From positions 62,001 through 126,000 of the forward strand of contig CAZDQF010000002.1 of the NCBI GenBank assembly GCA_964507445.1: a stretch of 64,000 nucleotides of DNA, in the 5' to 3' direction. Positions 18,601-26,084 of the stretch are shown one piece after another; the first letter of the stretch is position 1, and every line of letters starts with the position of its first letter. The notes beneath the pieces are model-generated. The model worked only from the letters and a program-made list of their open reading frames with translations. It made no database searches and had not been told where the DNA came from. A program made the position numbers and the translations under genes. This DNA is from GCA-2683135 sp964507445. GTDB taxonomy: Bacteria; Planctomycetota; GCA-002687715.

Positions 18601-19241
18601 ATGGTGGGGCCGCCGTCGTAGCTCGACGGGTTGATCCAGGCGGACATGGAGCGATCGGCGTCGCCCCGAGGCAGGCAGTCCACCTCGTCGCCGCAGTGGA
18701 CGTAGGCGTTCGGCCCGAACACCCTGCCGTCGCCGATGATGCCCCGGGTGGCGGTGGTGCCCTTGTCGGTGCCGTTCAACCCGTTGGGGGTGGCGTCCCT
18801 CAGGTGGTCGCCGAGATGCCAGACCCCGCCGAAACCGTTGTCCGTGCCGAACACCGCGGCGCCGTCGCTCTCGCTCCTGGCTTCGGGGTGGCCCCAGTGC
18901 ATGCGGATGGCCTGGATCGTGTCACCTCGGATGCGCGGCATCCGGACCCAGATCTCCGCTCTCGCGCCGATGCCGTCCCAGCGTTCGATCTCGTAGTGCA
19001 GGGCGGCGCCGTCGGTCGTGGAGAAGCGGATGTCCTCGCCCTGGCGGCGGGCTTGCTTGAAGTCGAACCAGTCCCCGTCGAGGCGCACCAGGAGCGGGAA
19101 GTTCTCCACCACCTCTTTCGCCGGGAGACCGGCGCCGTCAGCGGTGGTGATGATGTGCAGCTTGCCGTTGTGCTCCCAGGCGTCGTACTGCCCGTAGGCG
19201 TTGGCCAACAGCAAAGGCAGGATCAGCAGCGCGAGTCTCAT
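15687..19241 (-). CDS. DUF2341/LamG/sialate O-acetylesterase/TPR exported protein
   Basis: A large exported protein of 1184 residues. A signal peptide spans 1-17. Residues ~20-150 resemble DUF2341 and ~150-350 form a LamG/concanavalin domain (FIGKH, FMGMLDEVRYDNVARS). PKD/Ig-like segments follow. A sialate O-acetylesterase (SASA, formerly DUF303) domain carries the nucleophile block IIQGQSNAE and FWHQGENDQG with its conserved Gln-Gly-Glu. The C-terminus has TPR-like helices (GDRLLKAGRAEEAIADFDAY, YHWQRGIAHYYAGRFDDGVRQF). SASA enzymes remove acetyl groups from sialic acids or hemicellulose. Its signal-peptide codons overlap the end of the DUF4091 gene by 104 nt, so the two are probably co-transcribed. 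Confidence 0.85.
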   Translation of the reverse strand: MRLALLILPLLLANAYGQYDAWEHNGKLHIITTADGAGLPAKEVVENFPLLVRLDGDWFDFKQARRQGEDIRFSTTDGAALHYEIERWDGIGARAEIWVRMPRIRGDTIQAIRMHWGHPEARSESDGAAVFGTDNGFGGVWHLGDHLRDATPNGLNGTDKGTTATRGIIGDGRVFGPNAYVHCGDEVDCLPRGDADRSMSAWINPSSYDGGPTIGGWGKQGAQHLSYLTLSNRGRVKFHGYAADPEGVTQAPFGEWHHVQASISGGRIRFYFDGQLEHSTKIRTLDTSSPSACFIGKHTPPGGRWSRPFMGMLDEVRYDNVARSAAWARLCYENQRPLQSLVGPLVADEDELSLAPATVRVEEGDDITLEATAKGALKLSWIVHRHGEQQVQAVDQSWFGFAPGRTVSDDRATVELRALYPDGVRSRSTEVVIDDVIPEPDVRISGPDQWDGTAPITLRATVQNQEAMNARQAGDLHFNWELSGPAVVHEVSGTRLVLEQALGTGALTVTLSVDNGGHPSVRTRTISVTAVTNRPWARRAASTTERPEDHQFVARDDTGQGDLWFAGKLEQPADHVFLRISADGKPDTMVKAPPAADGSFALRGKLNAGLISYNATCGVIRDGEESVLHEARDIVCGDAYIIQGQSNAEAFDMGRAAHPHVSPWIRSFGSPRSDPERARMARWGNAAGFERKEWALQIGYWGMELARQLVEEHQLPIFVINGAKGGTRIDQHQRDGEDPTNVETIYGRLLWRLREARLTHGVRGLFWHQGENDQGSAGPGGLWGWQSYNRYFKSLAADWRRDYPNISHLHVFQIWPRACSMGHQGSDDRLREVQRRLSRDFEHLHVISTVGVRPPGGCHYPPEGYAELAKRIAPLVHRDHYGRKSEAPITAPDLQRAEWAGESRTRLHLTFDQPVDWSDDLGPRFYLDGEAGLVTTATVDDRVLTLQLGGPSTARHITYLKGTRWNRKDPVLRGLNGIAALTFCRVPIHETTAVSPFDRNRRGDRLLKAGRAEEAIADFDAYIQTQPRAEPYHWQRGIAHYYAGRFDDGVRQFEIHRTVNPNDVENAAWHFLCKARLDGVAAARAALLPVLPDRRVPMMTVYELFAGRATPEQVLRDARAAADTNQAESALFYAHLYLGLYHEALGDPDRARLHINLAATTHTSPHYMGDIARMHAALVQTLGE

Positions 19242-21024
19242 GGGCGCAGGATAACCGGCCCCGGGGGCCAGGCGTCCAAGGGGACTTGCCTGGGTTCATC
19301 AGGGCCTCGAGCACGGCGGCCCGCGCCTGGTCGATGGCGTTGGGGTCCCGGGAGAAGTCGCGGATGTGGCGGCAGACGCGGCGGACGATGCGGTCAGCGG
19401 TGGCCGGGTCCCGCTGCGCCAGCAGGCGGATCAACTCCAGCTCTTCCAGGCCCTCTCGCAGCATGGCCATGCGCAGGGAGGCCACGGGACCGTCGACGTT
19501 GTCCTGGCCGCTGGAGCGGGCTGCCAGGTGACCGGGGTAGACGAGGGACCCTTCCCCTGCGGCGGGGGAGTTGCACGGGAACCACTTCCAGGTGATGGGG
19601 TCCCGCCAGGGGTCCCGCACCTCCTCCCAGAAGGTCGCGTTCCAGTAGAGGAAGCCCGCCATGCCGTAGCGCCAGGTGATCCACGGGACCATGCGGAGGT
19701 CCGCTGCCTCGCGGTCGATGTAGTAGTTGGGTTGGGGGTAGAGCTGATCGCAGCTGGCGTACCAGATGACCCGGTCCCCGGCCTCGCGACGGGCCTCGAT
19801 CCGATCCTCACCGAAGAACAGGTAGTTGCCGTTGATGACCCAGGTGTTGACGTGCCCCACCAGGGAGCCCCACGCCGGGTTCTCGGTAAACGGCTGCTCG
19901 GTGATGGCCACCGGGATGTCCGGGTCCACGGCGCGGACGGCGGAGCCCCAACGCCGAACGGCGGCGTACTCCTCGGGGTCGTTGGGCTCATCCACCGGGA
20001 TCCAGAACCCGAGCCGGTGACGCCACCCCGCGGCCGTGGCGTGGGCGATGACCTGCTCCACGTGGGCGCGGATGAGATCAGCGTAGCGGGGAGAGAACGG
20101 GCGGTCCCCACGTTCACGGGCCACCCCCTGCGGCGCCGGGGTCACGTAGATCCGCAGCCGGCCCCGGTCCAGGAACAGCCGCTCCAGATCTGGTCGGGTC
20201 CACTGCAAGCTGTAGTCGTCTCCGTTGAGGCGGCCCTTCATTCCCGGGCTGGTGCGCGGGTCGAGCCTGTAGTCGAAGAGCAGCTCCAGGTAGCGCTTGA
20301 ACAACCTCCGGAACTCCGGGCTGTCCTGCTTGAGCCCGTGCATGCGGGCGATGTGGTTCTCGTAGTAACCCACATGGGCGGTGAAGTGGCGTTCCTTGGG
20401 GAGGGTGATGTCCAGCACCTGGACCTCCACGCCCACCACGCCCAGCAGGTCCCCTCCGGCGGTGACCACCACGTCGCCGCGGTAGGTCCCGGCGGGCTGA
20501 TCCCGGGGGATGAACAGGTCCACCCACAGCGGTTGATGGCGGGCCCGGTCGCCGGGACCCCCCGCTTCGACCGTGAACGCCCGGGTCAGGGGTACCAAGG
20601 GGTCGGGCCAGTAGCCTCGTCGGCCGTGCCTGCCGGTGCTCGCGTAGACCTTCAGCAGGTGTTCGTAGTAGAGCCGGATGTTGGAAGCGGACAGGACGTG
20701 TTCGTCGCTGGAGAGATCCGTGGCGACCACCCTGATGTCTGCGATCGCCGCGTCCCGGTTGGAGATCACGACGTGGAACGGGGCGTGCTCGCCGCGGACC
20801 GCCGTGAGGCGGATGGTGCGGGTCTGATCGTCGAACGGGCCGTCGTGGGGCAGCGCCGCGCGCCGGTAGCGCTCGATCTTCTCCGTGCTCCCCGCTGCCC
20901 AGACCGTAGGCATGGGCTGCGGGGCCGGGGCCGGGTCCTGAACGGCGCAGCTCGCCAACAGGACGGTGATGGAGGCCGCCAGGAGCGGCCTGGCGGGTGA
21001 GGTGAGAGGAGAGCGGTGCGCCAT
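19138..21024 (-). CDS. DUF4091 lipoprotein (glycoside-hydrolase-like)
   Basis: About 628 residues from ATG 21024, with a lipobox in the N-terminal hydrophobic segment (VLLASCAVQ). A beta-sandwich part (~60-230) is followed by a TIM-barrel-like DUF4091 region containing FWIPVDEPNDPEEY, WYASCDQLYPQPNYYIDREAADLRM and WRYGMAGFLYWNATFW, with candidate acidic residues in DEP. These proteins are presumed carbohydrate-active but uncharacterised. The fold probably ends near the helices before ALMNPGK; the last ~35 residues overlap the next gene's start in another frame and look non-native. The true stop may have been lost or moved. Confidence 0.75.
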   Translation of the reverse strand: MAHRSPLTSPARPLLAASITVLLASCAVQDPAPAPQPMPTVWAAGSTEKIERYRRAALPHDGPFDDQTRTIRLTAVRGEHAPFHVVISNRDAAIADIRVVATDLSSDEHVLSASNIRLYYEHLLKVYASTGRHGRRGYWPDPLVPLTRAFTVEAGGPGDRARHQPLWVDLFIPRDQPAGTYRGDVVVTAGGDLLGVVGVEVQVLDITLPKERHFTAHVGYYENHIARMHGLKQDSPEFRRLFKRYLELLFDYRLDPRTSPGMKGRLNGDDYSLQWTRPDLERLFLDRGRLRIYVTPAPQGVARERGDRPFSPRYADLIRAHVEQVIAHATAAGWRHRLGFWIPVDEPNDPEEYAAVRRWGSAVRAVDPDIPVAITEQPFTENPAWGSLVGHVNTWVINGNYLFFGEDRIEARREAGDRVIWYASCDQLYPQPNYYIDREAADLRMVPWITWRYGMAGFLYWNATFWEEVRDPWRDPITWKWFPCNSPAAGEGSLVYPGHLAARSSGQDNVDGPVASLRMAMLREGLEELELIRLLAQRDPATADRIVRRVCRHIRDFSRDPNAIDQARAAVLEALMNPGKSPWTPGPRGRLSCAHETRAADPAFAVGQRLRAVRRLGAQRQAAHHHHR

Positions 21025-21119
21025 GAGCTGATCCCGTGAGCGGGTCATCAGGATCGTACGCGCAGGAGATCCAGGTTGCAGGTCGGCCGGCCCCTTCACA
21101 TGAGGACGGAGAACCGGCT

Positions 21120-21125
21120 TACAAT
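21120..21125 (+). promoter_or_regulatory. possible -10 box placed for a leaderless or very short leader
   Basis: TACAAT ends 6 nt before the GTG start at 21132, where a transcript would begin almost on the start codon. No Shine-Dalgarno sequence is present between it and the start. No convincing -35 was seen, so this is tentative. Confidence 0.3.
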
Positions 21126-21131
21126 CACCCC

Positions 21132-24098
21132 GTGAACGCCCCTCTCCGGATCCTGTCCGCCGTGCTGTGCGTCGCCCCTTTGTCGGTGGCCCAGGCGGTC
21201 TCCTTCCAGAGTGAGGTGCTCCCCATCCTCTCGGATCGTTGCTTCCCCTGCCACGGTCCCGACGCCAAGGTCCGGCAGGCGGGGCTGAGGCTGGACACGC
21301 AGGAGTCGGCGCTTCGCGCTCATGACCCGGTCATCGTGCCGGGCCGCAGCGACGCCAGCGCGCTGATGGGGCGCATCGCGGCGACGGCCCCTGGCCAGCG
21401 CATGCCGCCGCCGGAGAGCAACCTCGCTCTCACGGCGCAGGAGGTGGAGACCCTGCGGCGGTGGATCGACCAGGGAGCACCCTGGGGGCGTCACTGGGCG
21501 TTCGTGGAGCCCCGTGCGCCGGACCCTCCTGCGGTCGCGGACGGAGTCTGGGGACGGAACCCCATTGATCGCTTCGTGCTGGCGCGGCTGGAGCGTGAGG
21601 GCATGCGCCCGGCCCAGCAGGCCAGCCGTGGCGAGCTGCTGCGTCGGGTGACCCTTGATCTGACCGGGGTCCCGCCGACCCTCCAAGAGCTCGACGCGTT
21701 CCTCGCGGATGAATCGACAGGGGCCTACGAGCGTGTGGTGGATCGGCTCCTGGCGTCTCCTCGGTACGGCGAGCGGATGGCCTGGGAGTGGCTCGACGCG
21801 GCGCGTTACGCCGACACGGATGGGTTCCAGGCAGACCCCACGCGGACCATGTGGCCGTGGCGAGACTGGCTCATCCGGTCCCTGAACGACAACCTCCCGT
21901 TCGATCGATTCACGAGGGAGGCGCTGGCGGGGGACCTGATCCCCGACGCCAGCCCGGAGCAGGTGGTGGCCTCCGGGTTCAACCGGAACCACATGTACAA
22001 CGGGGAGGGCGGTCGGATCGCGGAGGAGACCCGCGTGGAGAACGTCTTCGACCGGACGGAGACCACGTCCACGGTGTGGCTGGGTCTCACCATGACCTGC
22101 GCCCGGTGTCACGACCACAAGTACGACCCCATCTCGCAGGAGGAGTACTACGGGCTGTCGGCGTTCTTCAACCAGACGTCGGAGAGCGGCGCCGGCGGCT
22201 CCGGGCGGGCGCCGCCCACGGTGCGCTACCAATCACCGGAGCAACGGGCCGGGATCGCCCGCATCGACCAGGACATGGCGGCGCTCCAGGCACGCATGGT
22301 GGCGCCGGACCCCCGGCTGGACGCGGGCCAAGGGCGCTGGGAGGCGGAGACCGCGGACAGGCTGAGACGATCCGGCGCCGCCCTTGAGGCCGTGACCCTG
22401 GACCCTTGGCAGGCCCTCGGGCCTCTGGCCCCTCCCGGCGGCGACATCCGCGAGGCGTTCGCCCACGCGTTCGGACCGGAGCGCGGCGTGGACCTGAGCC
22501 GCGAGTACGACGGTGGCAAGCGCACCTGGCGCGAGGCGCCCCAGTGGACCGATGGGAAACCACACGCCCTCGACGACGCCCCGGGAGCCACCTATCTCTA
22601 CAGGGTGGTGCGGGCCCCCAGCGCGCGAGAGGTGGAGGTCTCCCTGGGCTCCGACGACACCATCCAGTTGTGGCTCAACGGTGAGTCCCTGTTGGCCAAG
22701 AACGTGAACCGGGGGGTGCTGCCGGATCAGGAGCGGGTGCGTTTGACGCTGGCGGAGGGTCGGAACGAGCTGCTGCTGAAGATCGTCAACACCGGAGGCC
22801 GGGGCGGCTTCTACTTCAAGAAGCTCGATGAGACCGTCGAGGGCATGTCGGAGGTCGTGGTGCGAGCCCTGCTGCGATCGAAGGAGGACCGGGACGACGA
22901 GCAGCGACGCGTCCTCATGGCGCACTACCGAGAGGAGGCGTCACCTGACTGGCGGGTTTCCGCTCGGGCCTTGGAGAAGCTGCGGGCCGAGCGCAAGGCC
23001 GCGGGCGACGCCGTGGCCACGGTCATGATCATGGACTCGCTCCCGGGCAAGCGGCGTCGTCGCACCCGGGTGCTGGATCGCGGCGCTTACGACCGCCCCC
23101 TGCGAGAGGTCTCGGAGGGGACCCCCGCGTTCCTGCCCCCCATGGATGACGGCGCCGCGATGGATCGCATGGGGCTGGCTCGCTGGCTCACGACGAAGGA
23201 CAACCCGCTGACCGCCCGGGTCACGGTCAACCGTCACTGGCAGACCTTCTTCGGCCGTGGCCTCGTGGCGACTACGGAGAACTTCGGTCAGCAGGGAGCC
23301 CTGCCGTCTCATCCGGGGTTGCTGGACTGGCTGGCGGTGACCTTCGTGGACGGTGGCTGGGATGTGAAGGCCCTGCATCGCCTCATGGTGACCAGCGCCA
23401 CCTATCGACAGTCGTCGCGGGTTCCCCGAGCGGCATATGAGGAAGACCCGGACAACGTCCGGCTGGCTCGCGGGCCGCGACACCGACTGCCTTCCTGGAT
23501 GATCCGGGATCAGGCCCTGGCCCTCTCCGGCCTGCTGGTGGAGAAGCTGGGGGGGCCTTCCGTGAGGCCGTACCAGCCCGCGGGGGTGTGGGCGGAAGCG
23601 ACCTTCGGCAAGATCCGCTATCGAGCGGATCGGGGGGACGACCTCTACCGTCGAAGTCTCTACGTGTTCTGGAGGAGGATCGTCGGCCCAACGGTGTTCT
23701 TCGACACCAGCAAGCGTCAGGCGTGCGTCGTGAAACAGACGCGGACCAACTCACCCCTGCACGCGCTCACGACCCTCAACGAGACCGCATACGTGGAGGC
23801 GGCGAGGGCCTACGCCGCCGTGTTGATGACGTCAGGGGATGGGGCGTTGGAAGAGCGGGTCGCCGTGGCCTTCCGGATGGCGACCTGCAGGACTCCGGCC
23901 CCTGAAGAATCCACGGTGCTGGTCAACAGGTGGCGAGACGCCCACGCGCGGTTCTCCGCGGCGCCGGCGGAAGCGGACCGATTCCTCGGGGTCGGCGCCG
24001 CTCCCCGGGACGAGGGCCTGGACGCCGTGGATCACGCCGCCTGGACCGTGATCTGCTCCATGATCCTGAATCTGGACGAGGTGCTCTGCAAGCCATGA
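21132..24098 (+). CDS. planctomycete PSCyt1-DUF1549-DUF1553 protein
   Basis: A 988-residue exported protein of a family characteristic of Planctomycetota. After the signal peptide (1-22), a cytochrome c-like PSCyt1 domain has CFPCH (Cys37, Cys40, His41). DUF1549 (PSCyt2, ~140-365) has RFVLARLEREG, DLTGVPPT and a second heme-type motif CARCHDHKYDP (Cys323, Cys326, His327). A middle beta-sandwich (SDDTIQLWLNG) looks PA14-like. DUF1553 (PSD1) starts near 680 with ARWLTTKDNPLTARVTVNRHW. The GTG start at 21132 is chosen because the signal peptide follows directly; the open frame upstream to 21036 is not signal-like. It is translationally coupled to the DUF1501 gene. Its biochemical role is unproven; it is presumed to work with DUF1501 on sulfated or complex glycans. 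Confidence 0.9.
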   Translation: MNAPLRILSAVLCVAPLSVAQAVSFQSEVLPILSDRCFPCHGPDAKVRQAGLRLDTQESALRAHDPVIVPGRSDASALMGRIAATAPGQRMPPPESNLALTAQEVETLRRWIDQGAPWGRHWAFVEPRAPDPPAVADGVWGRNPIDRFVLARLEREGMRPAQQASRGELLRRVTLDLTGVPPTLQELDAFLADESTGAYERVVDRLLASPRYGERMAWEWLDAARYADTDGFQADPTRTMWPWRDWLIRSLNDNLPFDRFTREALAGDLIPDASPEQVVASGFNRNHMYNGEGGRIAEETRVENVFDRTETTSTVWLGLTMTCARCHDHKYDPISQEEYYGLSAFFNQTSESGAGGSGRAPPTVRYQSPEQRAGIARIDQDMAALQARMVAPDPRLDAGQGRWEAETADRLRRSGAALEAVTLDPWQALGPLAPPGGDIREAFAHAFGPERGVDLSREYDGGKRTWREAPQWTDGKPHALDDAPGATYLYRVVRAPSAREVEVSLGSDDTIQLWLNGESLLAKNVNRGVLPDQERVRLTLAEGRNELLLKIVNTGGRGGFYFKKLDETVEGMSEVVVRALLRSKEDRDDEQRRVLMAHYREEASPDWRVSARALEKLRAERKAAGDAVATVMIMDSLPGKRRRRTRVLDRGAYDRPLREVSEGTPAFLPPMDDGAAMDRMGLARWLTTKDNPLTARVTVNRHWQTFFGRGLVATTENFGQQGALPSHPGLLDWLAVTFVDGGWDVKALHRLMVTSATYRQSSRVPRAAYEEDPDNVRLARGPRHRLPSWMIRDQALALSGLLVEKLGGPSVRPYQPAGVWAEATFGKIRYRADRGDDLYRRSLYVFWRRIVGPTVFFDTSKRQACVVKQTRTNSPLHALTTLNETAYVEAARAYAAVLMTSGDGALEERVAVAFRMATCRTPAPEESTVLVNRWRDAHARFSAAPAEADRFLGVGAAPRDEGLDAVDHAAWTVICSMILNLDEVLCKP

Positions 24099-25543
24099 CG
24101 ACTCCAGGCCCGGTGACCCAGCACCTGACGACGCTGACTCGTCGCGCGTTCTTCGGACGTACGGCCATGGGCTTCGGGGGCGCGGCCTTGAGCGCGCTGC
24201 TGTCGGATCGGGCGGAGCCTGGAGGAGGCCTCCCTGGTCTGCCTCATCACCCACCCAAGGCCAGGCGGGTCATCTACCTGCTGCAGAACGGCGCGCCCTC
24301 CCACGTGGACCTGTTCGATTGGAAGCCCCGGTTGCGGCAGCTCCACGGCACGCAGATCCCGGATGAGGTGGTGGGGGGCCGACGCTTCAGCACCATGACC
24401 GGGGGGCAAGAGCAGCGGCCGCTGCTCTCCGAGATCACCAACTTCGCCCGCCACGGCCAGAGCGGCGCGACGGTGTCGGACTTCATGCCGCACACGGCGG
24501 CCATCGCCGACAAGCTCTGCTTCATCAAGTCCATGACCACCACCCAGGTGAACCACGCCCCCGCCATCACCTATTTCCTCACGGGCGACGAGCGCCCCGG
24601 GCGGCCCACCATGGGGTCCTGGCTGTCCTATGGACTGGGTCGGGACTCAGATGATCTGCCCACCTTCGTCGCCATGACCTCGCGTGACAAGGAGGCCTCG
24701 TGCGGTCAGATCTTCTACGACTACTACTGGGGCAGCGGGTTCCTGCCGTCGGTCTACCAGGGCGTGAAGTTCCGCGGCGCGGGGGACCCCGTGCTCTACC
24801 TCAAGGACCCTCCCGGGCTCAGCGGCGCGCTCCGTCGCGGCATGCTGGACGATCTGGCGGAGCTCAACGGGAGGTTGGCTGCGGACGTCGGCGACCCGGA
24901 GATCGAGACCCGCATCGCTCAGTATGAGATGGCCTACAAGATGCAGACCTCGGTCCCGGAGCTCACCGACTTCTCCGATGAACCGCAGCACATCCTGGAG
25001 ATGTACGGGCCGGATGTCATGCGCAAGGGGTCGTTCGCCTACAACTGCCTCATGGCCAGGCGGCTGGCGGAGCGCGGCACCCGTTTCATCCAGTTGATGC
25101 ACGCCGGCTGGGATCAGCACCGCAACCTGAACACGCAGCTGAAGATCCAGTGTACGGACACGGACGCGCCGTCCGCGGCCCTGGTGCGTGATCTGGAGCA
25201 GCGTGGCCTCCTGGAGGACACCCTGGTCATCTGGGGCGGGGAGTTCGGCCGGACCCCGTTCGTCCAGGGCAAGCTGGGCGCTCGTGACCAGGGGAGAGAC
25301 CACCACCCCTACGTGTTCACCATCTGGATGGCGGGGGGCGGCATCAAGCCCGGCGTGACCTACGGTGAATCAGACGAGCTGGGCTTCCTGGTGGGCCGCG
25401 ATCCGGTCCAGGTGCATGACTTCCAGGCCACGGTCTTGCACCTGCTGGGCATCGACCACGAGCGCCTCACCTTCCGGTTCCAGGGGCGGCGCTACCGGCT
25501 CACGGACGTCCACGGGGACGTGGTGCGTCCGATCCTCACCTGA
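24095..25543 (+). CDS. DUF1501 Tat-exported protein
   Basis: A 482-residue partner of the PSCyt protein, starting at an ATGA overlap with its stop. A twin-arginine signal (LTRRAFFGRTAMGFGGAALSALL) implies folding before export. DUF1501 has an alkaline-phosphatase/sulfatase-like superfamily fold. Visible landmarks are YLLQNGAPSHVDLFDWKP, HGQSG, IQLMHAGWDQH, WGGEFGRTPF and GRDHHPYVF. The conserved Asp, His and Glu positions could bind metal. The gene pair is a planctomycete hallmark. Its end nearly touches the tail of the convergent DUF1579-like gene. Confidence 0.9.
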   Translation: MTTPGPVTQHLTTLTRRAFFGRTAMGFGGAALSALLSDRAEPGGGLPGLPHHPPKARRVIYLLQNGAPSHVDLFDWKPRLRQLHGTQIPDEVVGGRRFSTMTGGQEQRPLLSEITNFARHGQSGATVSDFMPHTAAIADKLCFIKSMTTTQVNHAPAITYFLTGDERPGRPTMGSWLSYGLGRDSDDLPTFVAMTSRDKEASCGQIFYDYYWGSGFLPSVYQGVKFRGAGDPVLYLKDPPGLSGALRRGMLDDLAELNGRLAADVGDPEIETRIAQYEMAYKMQTSVPELTDFSDEPQHILEMYGPDVMRKGSFAYNCLMARRLAERGTRFIQLMHAGWDQHRNLNTQLKIQCTDTDAPSAALVRDLEQRGLLEDTLVIWGGEFGRTPFVQGKLGARDQGRDHHPYVFTIWMAGGGIKPGVTYGESDELGFLVGRDPVQVHDFQATVLHLLGIDHERLTFRFQGRRYRLTDVHGDVVRPILT

Positions 25544-26051
25544 CGCGTACCAGCTCGATCACCATCTCGTTGGTCTTCTCGCCGCCGCTCCAGAAGCTCT
25601 ATAGGGTGGAGATGCGATCGTCATCGACGAAGGTGAAGGTGACGTCGCGCATGTGATCCGCGCCGGGGTCCGTGAGGTTCCCCGCCCTGACGAAGCTGAA
25701 GGGGATCTCATTTCCCGCGGTGGGCATGGCCACCATCTGGGGCTGGTTGCCGGCGGCGCAGTAGTGGGTCAGCACCAGGTCGGGGCCGTCCGGGTGGATG
25801 ACCGTGATCATCTCGTGCGGTGTGCCGGCGAAGGCGGTCTCCACCACCACGCTGCCGTTGGCGATGGTGCGGTAGGTGTGGGTGACCGCCTGGGTGGGAT
25901 TGCCCTCCGTAGCCCGCCAGTCACCGTGGAGGTCGCGGAAGCGCGCGAACTGGCGTTGCGTCTGGGAGCCATCCGATCCCGTCGCGGGCGACGGGCCCTG
26001 GCATCCCCCCAGAGTCATCGCCGTGATCATCAGGGTCATGGACCACTTCAT
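25536..26051 (-). pseudogene. DUF1579-like lipoprotein with a premature amber codon near its end
   Basis: Starts at ATG 26051 after GGAGGAGAGG. A lipobox signal (TLGGC at residues 13-17) is followed by a DUF1579-like domain (FRDLHGDWRATEGN, ANGSVVVETAFAG, MITVIHPDG, FTFVDDDRISTL). Translation stops at TAG (25601-25599 on the minus strand), giving 150 residues. The same frame then continues for 20 codons, encoding SFWSGGEKTNEMVIELVRVR, to TGA 25538-25536. That segment reads like the missing final strands of the fold, so the TAG probably replaced a TAC/TAT Tyr codon by one substitution. It is the last gene of the CotH/PQQ operon, 33 nt after the previous stop. The product may still fold partly, so loss of function is inferred. 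Confidence 0.6.
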
Positions 26052-26084
26052 GGTTGCCTCTCCTCCGTTGCGCCTGCGGGCCGC

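Noticed and set aside
25599..25601. Pyrrolysine reading of the amber codon
   Set aside because: TAG ends other genes normally here, no PylS/PylT signal is seen in the window, and a Tyr-to-stop point mutation is simpler.
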